A DNA stretch of 64,000 bases from Lentzea californiensis (GTDB lineage Bacteria > Actinomycetota > Actinomycetes > Mycobacteriales > Pseudonocardiaceae), in NCBI RefSeq assembly GCF_024648825.1, contig NZ_JANBBE010000010.1:284519-348518 (forward strand), read 5' to 3'. Below the pieces are notes generated by a model that was not told where the DNA came from, did not search any database, and saw only the letters and a program-made list of their open reading frames with translations. Made by a program: the position numbers and the translations under genes. Shown in pieces: positions 34,130 through 41,983 of this stretch. The first letter of the stretch is position 1, and the number at the start of each line of letters is the position of its first letter.

Positions 34130-34665
34130 TCACCGAGAAGCAGAGGATGATGACCGGCGAGCTCTACAAGGACTCCGACCCCGAACTCGTCGCGGAACGC
34201 CTGTCCGCACAGCGGCTCGTGGACGAGTTCAACGCCACCCGCTCGGCCGGCGTCATCACGAAGCTCTTCGGCTCACTCGGCGAGGGCTCGTGGGTCATGC
34301 CGCGGTTCCAGTGCGACTACGGCTACCAGATCCACATGGGCTCCAACAGCTTCCTCAACTACGACGCCATCCTCATGGACTGCGCCACCATCACCATCGG
34401 CGACGACGTCTCCATCGGCCCCCGCGCACAACTGCTCACCGCCCTGCACCCCATCGAGGACCACGAGGCCCGCCGCCAGCGCTGGGAGTCCGCCGCCCCC
34501 ATCACCATCGGCGACAACGTGTGGCTCAGCGGCGGTGTCATCGTCTGCGCCGGCGTCACCATCGGCGACAACGTGTGGCTCGGCGGCGGTAGCGTCGTCA
34601 CGCGCGACATCCCGCCGCGCGTACTGGCCGTCGGCAATCCCTGCAAGGTGATCCGTGAGCTATGA
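34126..34665 (+). CDS. Maltose/galactoside O-acetyltransferase-like protein (left-handed beta-helix)
   Basis: A 179-residue sugar O-acetyltransferase of the Maa/LacA type. The N-terminal Mac domain reads KQRMMTGELYKDSDPELVAE. The hexapeptide repeat region carries ITIGDDVSIGPRAQLLTALH (catalytic His in TALHP), then ITIGDNVWLSGGVIVCAGVT and IGDNVWLGGGSVVTRDIPPR. It transfers acetyl from acetyl-CoA to sugar hydroxyls. The start overlaps the SWIM gene by 4 bp, so it is in the SNF2 operon, although the functional link is not obvious. Confidence 0.94.
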   Translation: MITEKQRMMTGELYKDSDPELVAERLSAQRLVDEFNATRSAGVITKLFGSLGEGSWVMPRFQCDYGYQIHMGSNSFLNYDAILMDCATITIGDDVSIGPRAQLLTALHPIEDHEARRQRWESAAPITIGDNVWLSGGVIVCAGVTIGDNVWLGGGSVVTRDIPPRVLAVGNPCKVIREL

Positions 34666-35272
34666 CAAGAGACTGCTCGAACCGCTGGTCCTGCTGGGAC
34701 TGACGGCCGTCGCCCTGGTCGCGTCGGGCATCAGCCCCCACGACCGCACCACCTGGTACCTCGAAGTGGCCCCCGTCGTCATCGGCGGGGCGCTGCTCGT
34801 GGCGACCTACCGGCGGTTCCGCCTCACCCCGCTGCTGTACCGGCTGATCTTCCTGCACGTGCTGGTGCTGATCCTGGGCGGCCACTACACCTACGCGCGG
34901 GTGCCGGCCGGGTTCTGGGTGCAGGACTGGTTCGACCTCGCCCGCAACCACTACGACCGGTTCGCCCACCTCGTGCAGGGGTTCGTCCCGGCCGTGCTCG
35001 CCCGGGAGGTCCTGCTGCGCCGGACTGCGCTGCGACCGGGCGGTTGGCTGTTCTTCCTCGTCGTCAGCGTGTGCCTGGCCTTCAGCGCGACCTACGAACT
35101 GGGCGAGTGGCTGGCGGCCGTGGTCGCCGGCTCGGGTGCCGACGAGTTCCTCGGCACCCAGGGCGACGTCTGGGACACGCAGTGGGACATGTTCATGGCG
35201 CTGCTGGGGGCGTTGGCCGCGCAGCTGACGTTGGCACGGGTGCACGACCGGGAGCTGGCTCGCGAGCGTTGA
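34655..35272 (+). CDS. DUF2238 family membrane protein (YjdF-like)
   Basis: A 205-residue membrane protein with five to six hydrophobic helices. The family pattern is YDRFAHLVQGFVPAVLAREV, ATYELGEWLAAVVAGSGADE and FLGTQGDVWDTQWDMFMALL; acidic and His residues sit in the membrane-flanking loops. The function of the family is unknown. GTG 34655 lies 10 bp inside the acetyltransferase gene, so it is the last member of the SNF2-SWIM-acetyltransferase run. The convergent WYL regulator begins 18 bp beyond its stop. Confidence 0.9.
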   Translation: MSYDKRLLEPLVLLGLTAVALVASGISPHDRTTWYLEVAPVVIGGALLVATYRRFRLTPLLYRLIFLHVLVLILGGHYTYARVPAGFWVQDWFDLARNHYDRFAHLVQGFVPAVLAREVLLRRTALRPGGWLFFLVVSVCLAFSATYELGEWLAAVVAGSGADEFLGTQGDVWDTQWDMFMALLGALAAQLTLARVHDRELARER

Positions 35273-35290
35273 GCACGCGAGTCGGTCGCG

Positions 35291-36337
35291 TTAGGACTGA
35301 CGGTCGCACAGGACCGCATCGTCTCGCCTCGCTCGAACGGCGGGTTCCGCCGTTCCGATGGTGGCGTAGCGATGGCCGATGTGACGGCAGGCTTGCAGGA
35401 GTTCGGGTGGCTGCAGGTCGGTGAGGCCGGTGTCGAAGGTGGCGAGGATTCCGGCGATGCCGGCCCAGGACCAGGCGCCGAGGGTGAGGCGGCAGTGATC
35501 GGTGTCGAGGTGTTCGACGACGGAGCCGCCGGGGGCCCAGCGAGCCACGACGTGTGCGGGCATGTTGAGGCGGGCGCTGCCGGTGCACTGCCAGGCCGCA
35601 GGCGTGTCGCCGCGGTCGGGGCTGCTCATGACGAAGTTCCCTAGGTCGTCACCTGGGGGTTCGCGAGGAGCGAAGGCGCGGGTGGTGTGCTGCGGGTGCA
35701 GCCGGTCCACTCGATGTACTCGCCAGTCCTGGTCTTCGAGGTCGTAGGCGACGAGGTACCACCGTCCCGCCCACACCACGAGGTGGTGGGGCTCGAGGCG
35801 GCGGGCTGCGGCGAAGTCCGCCTCGCCGGGGGCGGCGCGCGTTCCGTCCGGGCGCAGGACTTCGGTGACGAGAACACGGCGCAGGCGCACGGCGGCGCCG
35901 ACGGTGGTGAGCGCGGCGGGGTCGATCGGGGGTGCGGGGAACTCCCAGTAGTTGCGCAGACTGGTCAGGCGCAGGGACTCCATGGCGGCGCGGAGCGTGT
36001 CGGGCATGGCCTGCTGCACGGTGGCCAGTGCTCTGGCGGTGTCGTCCTGCAGGCCGAACACCGAGCTGGGTGCGGTCTGCAGCGCGATGGCGATGGCAAG
36101 TGCCTGGTCGTGGTCGAACAGCAGGGGCGGCAGGGCGTGTCCGGTGCCGAGCCGGTAACCGCCATCGGGGCCGCGGACGGTCAGGACCGGGTATCCGAGT
36201 TCGCGCAAGGTGTCGAGGTCGCGTCGCACGGTGCGTTCGCTGACCGCGAGGCGGGCGGCGAGATCCCGCAACCGCCACGTCCGGCGCGAGCCGAGCAGGG
36301 ACAGCACTTGCAGCGCCCGGTGTGACGTACTCGCCAT
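35291..36337 (-). CDS. WYL-domain (YafY-type) transcriptional regulator
   Basis: A 348-residue regulator. The HTH_11 winged helix is residues 1-60 (ALQVLSLLGSRRTWRLRDLA, SERTVRRDLDTLRELGYPVL). The WYL domain follows in the second half, with LVVWAGRWYLVAYDLEDQDW and HRVDRL, and a C-terminal WCX-like extension. WYL domains bind nucleic-acid or small ligands and switch the regulator. It is divergent from the FAD monooxygenase at 36440 with a 102-bp shared promoter region, so that gene is its likely target. Confidence 0.93.
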   Translation of the reverse strand: MASTSHRALQVLSLLGSRRTWRLRDLAARLAVSERTVRRDLDTLRELGYPVLTVRGPDGGYRLGTGHALPPLLFDHDQALAIAIALQTAPSSVFGLQDDTARALATVQQAMPDTLRAAMESLRLTSLRNYWEFPAPPIDPAALTTVGAAVRLRRVLVTEVLRPDGTRAAPGEADFAAARRLEPHHLVVWAGRWYLVAYDLEDQDWRVHRVDRLHPQHTTRAFAPREPPGDDLGNFVMSSPDRGDTPAAWQCTGSARLNMPAHVVARWAPGGSVVEHLDTDHCRLTLGAWSWAGIAGILATFDTGLTDLQPPELLQACRHIGHRYATIGTAEPAVRARRDDAVLCDRQS

Positions 36338-36439
36338 TGCCTCATCGTGCCAGCAGTACTGGCCATCCGGTGTCCACTACTGACGGCACCGTCCACGTCG
36401 ACAGCAATAGGTCGTCGAGCGGTGGAAAGGCAGTTGAGC

Positions 36440-37696
36440 ATGCGCGTTGTCGTGGTAGGTGGAGGGATCGGTGGACTCGCTCTGGCAGCGGGATCGCGCC
36501 GGAGCGGCCACGAGGTGGCGGTGTACGACCGCGACACCGACGTCGCTGCCACCGGCGGTTACCACATCACCCTCGACGAGCGAGCCCAGTCCGCGCTGCG
36601 GCGGCTGGTGGCGCCGGAGATCATGCGCCGGCTGCTGGCTTCGGCCTCGGCGCTGCGCCTGCGGGACCGTGACATGTTCTGGGACTACCGCGGCCGCGTG
36701 CTCGGGCACGGCCCGGACCTGTCCGGCAGCGCGAGCATCGACGTCGACCGCATCACGCTGCGCACGCTGCTGGCGGAGGCCGTCGGCGAGGACCTCCACC
36801 TCGGGCGGGCCGTGTCGGGCGTCGGCGTCGACGAACACGGCATGCCGCAGGTCATGTTCGCCGACGGCACGTCGGTCACCGCGGACCTGGTGGTCGGCGC
36901 CGACGGAACCCACTCGGTCGTGGCCCGCCACCTGGCAGCGGGCCCGACCAACCACCCGGCCGGCATCATCGGGTTCTCCGGCCGCACCCCGCGGGCCGGC
37001 CTCACCGTCCCCGAGCAGCACCGGCTCGGAACACGCTCGTCGATGGCGATCGGCCCGCGGGGCGCCGCGCTCTACGTCGGGTTCCTCGACCCGGTCGGCA
37101 ACGCCGCGCTCGACGCCCCCGAGCTGAGCACGTCGATCACCACCGGCCCGACCTACATCTGGGGAGCGATGTTCCCCGAATCCGCCCGGACCGACGTCCT
37201 GCGGGACCTGCACGGCACCGCGCTGCGAACCGCTCTGCTCGACCGGTTCCGAGACCACAGGTGGGCCGGCCACACGCTGGAGGTCATCGCACGGACCGAT
37301 CCCGTCAGCGTCGCCGCGTTCCGTTTCAACGCCGCGTCGACCCGCGCCACCGACCTCGCCCCCTGGGCCGCAGGCCGCATCACCGCGCTCGGTGACGCCG
37401 TGCACGCCACACCACCCACCGCGGGCATGGGCGCCGGCGCGGCCATTCAGGACGCCGCCGACCTGCTCGCCCAGTTCGACGCTCTCCCTGACGGCACCAC
37501 CACGACCCTCACCGACGCGATCGGCCGCTACGAAGCGCAGCTGCGGCGGCGAGGCGGCGAGGTCCTCTCCGCGGCCATGAGCACCGTCCGGCTGATCCTG
37601 GCCACCAACACCACCCTCGGCGCCCTGGCCACCGCCGCGCTCAGCCCGGTCGTCGCCGCTACCGCGCGGCTTCGACGCCCACCCTCATCCTCATGA
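36440..37696 (+). CDS. FAD-dependent monooxygenase (PHBH/aromatic hydroxylase type)
   Basis: A 418-residue flavoprotein hydroxylase. The N-terminal Rossmann motif is VVVGGGIGGLALA; DLVVGADGTHSVVARHL is the DG motif and RITALGDAVHATPPTAGMGA the GD motif that binds FAD ribityl, followed by GAAIQDAADL. Such enzymes use NAD(P)H and O2 to hydroxylate aromatic or polyketide-like compounds or to inactivate antibiotics (TetX, Rox). The ATG at 36440 opens directly on the FAD motif, with GGAAAGG about 11 nt upstream. It is divergent from a WYL regulator. The substrate is unknown. Confidence 0.93.
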   Translation: MRVVVVGGGIGGLALAAGSRRSGHEVAVYDRDTDVAATGGYHITLDERAQSALRRLVAPEIMRRLLASASALRLRDRDMFWDYRGRVLGHGPDLSGSASIDVDRITLRTLLAEAVGEDLHLGRAVSGVGVDEHGMPQVMFADGTSVTADLVVGADGTHSVVARHLAAGPTNHPAGIIGFSGRTPRAGLTVPEQHRLGTRSSMAIGPRGAALYVGFLDPVGNAALDAPELSTSITTGPTYIWGAMFPESARTDVLRDLHGTALRTALLDRFRDHRWAGHTLEVIARTDPVSVAAFRFNAASTRATDLAPWAAGRITALGDAVHATPPTAGMGAGAAIQDAADLLAQFDALPDGTTTTLTDAIGRYEAQLRRRGGEVLSAAMSTVRLILATNTTLGALATAALSPVVAATARLRRPPSSS

Positions 37697-37704
37697 ACCT
37701 CGGT

Positions 37705-38670
37705 TCACAGGTACATCGAGGCCAGGCGGCGCACCGCCGCCGTCATCTGCTCCCGCAGCTCCTCGGGCTCCAGCACCTCGACCTCACCGCCCAGCCGCAG
37801 CAACATGCCGGTCGCGTGGGCGACCGACTCGATCGGGATCGTCGCCACGAAGAAGCCGTCCTCCTCCGCGACGGACTCCTGCGCCGCCCGCGCCACGACC
37901 GGCAGCACGTGCGACGGGAACGCCTCCCAGCCGGCCGGCGACAGCCTGATCACCGCCGAACCCGTGTGCTGCCGCGCTTGGAAGTCCTCCAACGACGCCG
38001 TCCAGTGCGCCGCGAGGTCGAACCCCTCCGGCCGCGTGAACGACTCCTCCGACACGGTGGCCGCCTGGATCTGCGACACCCGGTACGTGGAGATCCGCGT
38101 GGACCCCTGCGCGACCAGGTACCAGCGCCCGGCCTTCAGCACGAGGCCCAGCGGCCGCAGCACGCGCGTCACCTCCTCGGGCGCGCGCCACCGCCGGTAG
38201 GTGACCTCCAGCAGCCGCTCCCGCCACACCGCGTCGGCCACGACCCCCAGCAACGGCGAACGCTCCGGGTCGTAGTACCAGGCGGGGGCGTCGAGGTGGA
38301 ACCGCGTGGCCATCCGCGAGGCCCGGTCGCGCATCGGCGACGGCAGCGCCGCCATCAGCTTGAGCTGCGTCGCCGCGACGGCGTCCCCGAGGCCCAGCTC
38401 CGCCGCCGGTCCCGGCAGGCCCGCCAGGAACAGCGACTCCGCCTCCTGCTCGGTCAGGCCGGTGAGCCGCGTGCGATAGCCGTCGAGCAGCTGGTAGCCC
38501 CCGGCCGGGCCCGCGTCGCCGTACAGCGGCACCCCGGCCGCGTGCAGCGAGTCCACGTCCCGGTAGATCGTGCGGACCGACACCTCCAGCTCGTTGGCCA
38601 GCGCCTGCGCCGTCATCCGCCCCTTGCTCTGCAGCAGGAGCAGCAACGACACCAATCGACTCGCGCGCAC
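37705..38670 (-). CDS. WYL-domain (YafY-type) transcriptional regulator, second
   Basis: A 321-residue regulator. The winged helix is RASRLVSLLLLLQSKGRMTA, then SVRTIYRDVDSLHAAGVPLY, and the WYL core is VLKAGRWYLVAQGSTRISTY with RVSQI. I start at GTG 38668-38670, which gives the family-typical opening; a GTG at 38685 would add five residues and overlap the palindrome at 38676-38698. No ribosome-binding site is clear, so a leaderless message is possible. It is divergent from the unknown gene at 38718, its probable target. It is unlike the WYL protein at 35291 in overall sequence. Confidence 0.92.
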   Translation of the reverse strand: MRASRLVSLLLLLQSKGRMTAQALANELEVSVRTIYRDVDSLHAAGVPLYGDAGPAGGYQLLDGYRTRLTGLTEQEAESLFLAGLPGPAAELGLGDAVAATQLKLMAALPSPMRDRASRMATRFHLDAPAWYYDPERSPLLGVVADAVWRERLLEVTYRRWRAPEEVTRVLRPLGLVLKAGRWYLVAQGSTRISTYRVSQIQAATVSEESFTRPEGFDLAAHWTASLEDFQARQHTGSAVIRLSPAGWEAFPSHVLPVVARAAQESVAEEDGFFVATIPIESVAHATGMLLRLGGEVEVLEPEELREQMTAAVRRLASMYL

Positions 38671-38675
38671 GGCAC

Positions 38676-38698
38676 ACACTGACACAAGTTGTCAGTGT
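38676..38698. promoter_or_regulatory. Operator ACACTGACA-N5-TGTCAGTGT
   Basis: A perfect 9-bp inverted repeat (38676-38684 and 38690-38698) lies between the divergent WYL regulator and the gene at 38718. Its core reads TGACA-CAAGT-TGTCA. The left arm nearly touches the regulator's start codon, and the right arm is 20 bp from the target start, a layout that suits autoregulation plus control of the neighbour. Confidence 0.8.
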
Positions 38699-38717
38699 CA
38701 GCTCATACGTTCGACCC

Positions 38718-39194
38718 ATGGCTTTCTACGAGAAGGAGCTGGCGGTCAGGGAACCGCTGGTCGTCGCCGGTAGGCACGTCAAGCGCTACGAGGTGGTCAC
38801 CCCGGGGCTGGAGATCACCGACGACATCCGCGACGCCGCCTACGCTTTCCTGCCGAAGATCTACCCGGACTTCGAGGACCCGACCCCGCCCGCCACCGTG
38901 ACGGTCCTGCACCGCAGCGCCGCGGGCATGTACCTCAACGCCTACAACTGGGTCTGGGACAACGTCCTGCACTGCCGCACCGCCGTGTCCGGCGACCAGC
39001 CGTTCCTCGGCTCGACCGACCCGGACCTCACTCACTTCACCGTCATCCCGAAGGACCTCATCGGCTGCGTCTGGGAGCTTCCGCCGCTCGCCCACGAACG
39101 CACGGCGTGGGTGCGGCACGTGCTGGAACCGGACACGCCGGACTTCGAGGGCTACCTCGCCGACGTCATGGCCGAAGGGCTGGTCGGCCGATGA
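38718..39194 (+). CDS. Hypothetical protein under WYL control
   Basis: A 158-residue soluble protein without a domain I can name. Notable stretches are LVVAGRHVKRYEVVTPGLEI, DDIRDAAYAFLPKIYPDFED, AYNWVWDNVLHCRTAVSGDQ and IGCVWELPPLAHERTAWVRH. Its aromatic-rich middle suggests a compact globular fold. It is divergent from a WYL regulator with a palindromic operator between, which implies inducible expression. Its pattern looks like a conserved actinobacterial protein, but I cannot assign a function. Confidence 0.8.
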   Translation: MAFYEKELAVREPLVVAGRHVKRYEVVTPGLEITDDIRDAAYAFLPKIYPDFEDPTPPATVTVLHRSAAGMYLNAYNWVWDNVLHCRTAVSGDQPFLGSTDPDLTHFTVIPKDLIGCVWELPPLAHERTAWVRHVLEPDTPDFEGYLADVMAEGLVGR

Positions 39195-39259
39195 GCGAGG
39201 AGTGGCAGGGGGCTCCTGCCCGCTGAAAACGGGTGGACGGCGGCGTTAGGTTCGCAGGC

Positions 39260-39751
39260 ATGACCACCCCGGAATCCGTCGTGCGCGCCCTGGCCGAACC
39301 CGCGAGGCTTCGGGCGTTCGCCGCCGTCGTCCTCGGCGCGGGCACCCTGGCCGACGTCGCCGCCGCCTCCGGACTGAAGGTCAAGGACGCCGGCACCGCG
39401 CTGAGCAAGCTGCGCGAGGCCGGGCTGGTCGAGGGGCAACCGGCCCGGCCCGCCGACCTCAAGCCGCTCGCGGCGACGCTGACCGAGGCGATGCCCGCGG
39501 ACGGGCTCGCGCCGTTCATCAGGGGCGACAAGCTCATCTCACTGCCGGTCGCCCACGACCGCCGCCGCAAGATCCTCGAACACGTCGCCGCACAGGCTTT
39601 CACCGCGCGGACGTACTACGAGGAGAAGGAGATCAACGAGCGGCTCGCGGCGTGGTGCGACGGGGGAGAGGTCGACCACGTCACCATCCGCCGCTACCTC
39701 GTCGACTTCGGCCTGCTCGAGCGCGGTGGCGGCATGTACCAGGCCAAGTAA
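39260..39751 (+). CDS. DUF2087 domain protein with ArsR-like N-terminus
   Basis: A 163-residue protein. Residues 1-65 form an ArsR-like winged helix (VVRALAEPARLRAFAAVVLG, DVAAASGLKVKDAGTALSKL). The C-terminal DUF2087 domain has KLISLPVAHDRRRKILEHVA, YYEEKEINERLAAWCDGGEV and DHVTIRRYLVDFGLLERGGG. Proteins of this design are thought to be transcriptional regulators; the signal is unknown. It starts with ATG 39260, 65 bp after the previous gene, and ends 25 bp before the convergent SDR gene. Confidence 0.9.
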   Translation: MTTPESVVRALAEPARLRAFAAVVLGAGTLADVAAASGLKVKDAGTALSKLREAGLVEGQPARPADLKPLAATLTEAMPADGLAPFIRGDKLISLPVAHDRRRKILEHVAAQAFTARTYYEEKEINERLAAWCDGGEVDHVTIRRYLVDFGLLERGGGMYQAK

Positions 39752-39776
39752 CCCCCTCACTGCCGATGTAGACGTC

Positions 39777-40508
39777 TCATCCTCTACCGACGAACGGCAT
39801 CGTCGTCGCCATCACGGTCATGAACTGCACGTTGGCGTTCAACGGCAGCTGAGCCTGGTACAGCACGGCGTCGGCCACGTGTCGCACGTCGAACGTCGGC
39901 TCCGGCTCGACCTCGAAGTCCGCCTGGAGCACGCCGGCGCCCATCCGCTCGGTCATCTCCGTCGCGGCGTTGCCGATGTCGATCTGCCCGCACGCGATGC
40001 CGAACGCGCGGCCCTCCAACGACAACGACTTGGTCAGCCCCGTCATCGCGTGCTTGGTCGCGTTGTAGGCCACCGCGTGCGGGCGGGGCACCGACGCCGA
40101 GATCGAGCCGTTGTTGATGATCCGGCCACCGCCGTGCGTCTTCATCACCTTGAACGCCTCGCGGGCGCACAGGAAGGCGCCGGTGAGGTTCACCCCGACG
40201 ACCTTCTCCCACGCGCTGAGGCTGAACTCCTCGATCGGTGTCGCGCGCACGTTCATCCCGGCGTTGTTGAACAACACGTCGATACGGCCGAAGCGCGCGA
40301 CGACCGCCTCGAACAGCGCGACGACCGAGTCCTCACGCGACACATCGGCCGGCACCACGAGCGCCGAGTCGGGAAAGCCCTCCGCGGTCTCGACCAGCGC
40401 GTCCTCGCGCCGGCCCGCCAGCGCCACCTGGAACCCCGCCCCCAGCAGGGTTCGCGCCGCCGCGCGCCCCACCCCGGAACCCGCTCCCGTCACGACCGCG
40501 ACTGCCAT
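39777..40508 (-). CDS. Short-chain dehydrogenase/reductase (SDR)
   Basis: A 243-residue classical SDR. The cofactor motif is VVTGAGSGVGRAAARTLLGA (TGxxxGxG), NNAG is at VLFNNAGMNVRATP, the catalytic Ser is in GSISAS and YxxxK is in AVAYNATKHAMTGLTKSL. Residues after the first beta-strand (LAGRREDAL) suggest NADP use. The substrate is unknown. The ATG at 40506-40508 opens MAVAVVTGAG. It is divergent from the small zinc-finger ORF at 40569 by 60 bp. Confidence 0.95.
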   Translation of the reverse strand: MAVAVVTGAGSGVGRAAARTLLGAGFQVALAGRREDALVETAEGFPDSALVVPADVSREDSVVALFEAVVARFGRIDVLFNNAGMNVRATPIEEFSLSAWEKVVGVNLTGAFLCAREAFKVMKTHGGGRIINNGSISASVPRPHAVAYNATKHAMTGLTKSLSLEGRAFGIACGQIDIGNAATEMTERMGAGVLQADFEVEPEPTFDVRHVADAVLYQAQLPLNANVQFMTVMATTMPFVGRG

Positions 40509-40568
40509 CGGTGATCTCCCCTCGATCCAGCGATTGCCTGAAGTGTCCCGTGTGGAGTACCTACAGGT

Positions 40569-40796
40569 GTGGAGTGCGAAGAGGACACCTGCCAGTTGTG
40601 CGCGGGGTCCGGAACCATGTCGTGGCAGCAACCCGTCCCCGGCCCGGAAGGCCTTGTGCTGCACGAGATGACGCACCCGTGCCCGCGCGGGTGCTCCGGC
40701 TGGTGGAGACTCCCGCACGGCGAACGCGGAGGCATCGTCGCAGGCAATGTCGCACGTGCCAACGAGATTTCAGCCGGTCCGTCCACCCAGGCCTGA
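40569..40796 (+). CDS. Small protein with DnaJ-type CxxCxGxG zinc motifs, 75 residues
   Basis: GTG 40569 opens a 75-codon frame with two cysteine clusters: TCQLCAGSGT (CxxCxGxG, residues 8-15) and HPCPRGCSGWWRLPHGERGG around residues 37-56. Such pairs make the DnaJ-type zinc finger found in chaperones and in many tiny actinobacterial proteins of unknown role. GGAG lies 11 nt upstream. A second, even shorter ORF of the same type follows at 40894. It is divergent from the SDR gene. Short length makes the call moderate. Confidence 0.6.
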   Translation: MECEEDTCQLCAGSGTMSWQQPVPGPEGLVLHEMTHPCPRGCSGWWRLPHGERGGIVAGNVARANEISAGPSTQA

Positions 40797-40893
40797 TCAC
40801 CGAGCGTGAACGATGGGGGTCACCCATTATCGCCGGGAGGGTCCCTGCTTGGCGGATGCCGCCACTTGGAGTAGAAGCGGACACTGTTCTTCT

Positions 40894-40989
40894 GTGAAGG
40901 AGTGCAGCCGTTGCCTTGGTTCTGGGCTCAACGAGGACCGGTCCGCCTGCCGAGTCTGCGGAGGCTTGGGGCAGGTCCCGGACCGATAG
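40894..40989 (+). CDS. Micro-ORF of 31 residues with two DnaJ-type zinc motifs
   Basis: GTG 40894 to TAG 40989 encodes a 31-residue peptide whose only clear content is a pair of zinc-finger halves, CSRCLGSG (residues 4-11) and CRVCGGLG (19-26), the exact CxxCxGxG spacing twice. By chance such a doublet is unlikely. It lies 97 bp downstream of the similar 75-residue ORF. No good ribosome-binding site is visible, so it may be leaderless or the frame may be a remnant of a larger zinc-finger gene. Confidence 0.5.
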   Translation: MKECSRCLGSGLNEDRSACRVCGGLGQVPDR

Positions 40990-41001
40990 CTGTCGCAGGG
41001 C

Positions 41002-41313
41002 CTATCTCTTCGTCATCAAGGTCGGGCCGAGGATCCGGCGGGCCAGCCGCCGGGTCAGCGACTTGGCCTTGCGCTCCGCGGCCGCGGACGCGGCCGGGGT
41101 GGTCGCCGCCGGAGCGGGCGCTGGTGGAGCGGGCGCTGGTGGAGTGGCCACCGCGGGGGCGGGTGCGGGCATCACCGGGGAAACGCCCGGGATCGTCGCC
41201 GCGTCCTGCTGCGGGATCGTGATCTTCGCGAACACCTGGGTCTCCGCCTCGACATTGCCGGGCTGCTTCTGCTCGATCGGCACGCCGAAGATCTTGCCAT
41301 CGGCGCCATTCAC
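41002..41313 (-). CDS. Hypothetical Pro/Ala-rich protein, 103 residues
   Basis: The minus-strand frame from GTG 41311-41313 begins MNGADGKIFGVPIEQKQPGN and continues AETQVFAKITIPQQDAATIP, then about 35 residues of Ala/Pro repeats, then the basic end AKSLTRRLARRILGPTLMTK. The N-terminal part reads like a real beta-rich protein, and the middle like a flexible linker. The ribosome-binding site is weak. The plus strand is also open here (40916-41350), so the coding direction is not certain. Confidence 0.45.
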   Translation of the reverse strand: MNGADGKIFGVPIEQKQPGNVEAETQVFAKITIPQQDAATIPGVSPVMPAPAPAVATPPAPAPPAPAPAATTPAASAAAERKAKSLTRRLARRILGPTLMTKR

Positions 41314-41398
41314 GCCTCGAATGAGGGGCGGCTCCCTCCCAGCCCGGTGACGCGCGTCACGCAGCACACTGACCTGTGACGGCCCCAGGCGGAGTGTG

Positions 41399-41983
41399 AT
41401 GACTGAAACGACCGAGCGCGCGAACCTCGGGCCGCCCGACACGCGCCTCTGGGAGCAGATCGCGAAAGGCGACCACGCCGCGTTCACCGAGCTGTTCGAA
41501 CGCCACGCCGAAGCGGTCTGGAACTACGCCTATCGCCTGACCGCGTCCTGGTCGCAGGCCGAAGACCTGCTCTCCGCGACGTTCCTGACGGCCTGGCGCA
41601 AGCGCGGCGACGCCCAGCTGGTGCGCGACTCGGCGCTGCCGTGGCTCTACACGGTGACCGCGAACCGCGCACGCACCGAATGGCGGGCCTCGCGCAGAGC
41701 GTTGCGGTTGGTCGCGAAGCTGACCCCGCAGGACGAACGCGACCACGCCGACGAGGTCGCCGCCCGCACCGACGCCCAGCGCCGGCTGGCCGGGGTGGTG
41801 GCCGCGATCGCGAAACTGCCCGCCTCCGAACGCGAGATCGCCCAGCTCTGCCTGCTCGGCGACGTGTCCACCGCTGACGCCGCCGCGCTCCTCGGCATCG
41901 CCGAGTCGAGCGTCCGCGCCCGCGTCTCCCGCACCCGCGCCCGCGCCCGGCTGCGCGACCTGACCCCCGAGGACAACGGATGA
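41399..41983 (+). CDS. ECF-subfamily RNA polymerase sigma factor (SigE-like)
   Basis: A 194-residue ECF sigma factor. Region 2 is FTELFERHAEAVWNYAYRLT, QAEDLLSATFLTAWRK and ALPWLYTVTANRARTEWRAS. Region 4 is LPASEREIAQLCLLGDVSTA, DAAALLGIAESSVRARVSRT. I use ATG 41399, with GGAG 4 nt upstream; a GTG three bases earlier is too close. The stop overlaps the next gene (ATGA, 41980-41983), whose product has one membrane helix, the usual place for the anti-sigma factor. Confidence 0.95.
   Translation: MTETTERANLGPPDTRLWEQIAKGDHAAFTELFERHAEAVWNYAYRLTASWSQAEDLLSATFLTAWRKRGDAQLVRDSALPWLYTVTANRARTEWRASRRALRLVAKLTPQDERDHADEVAARTDAQRRLAGVVAAIAKLPASEREIAQLCLLGDVSTADAAALLGIAESSVRARVSRTRARARLRDLTPEDNG

Noticed and set aside
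40916..41350. Plus-strand frame opposite the Ala/Pro-rich ORF
   Set aside because: Begins inside the 31-residue zinc-finger frame and is mostly Ala/Gly low complexity; the minus frame reads more like a protein.
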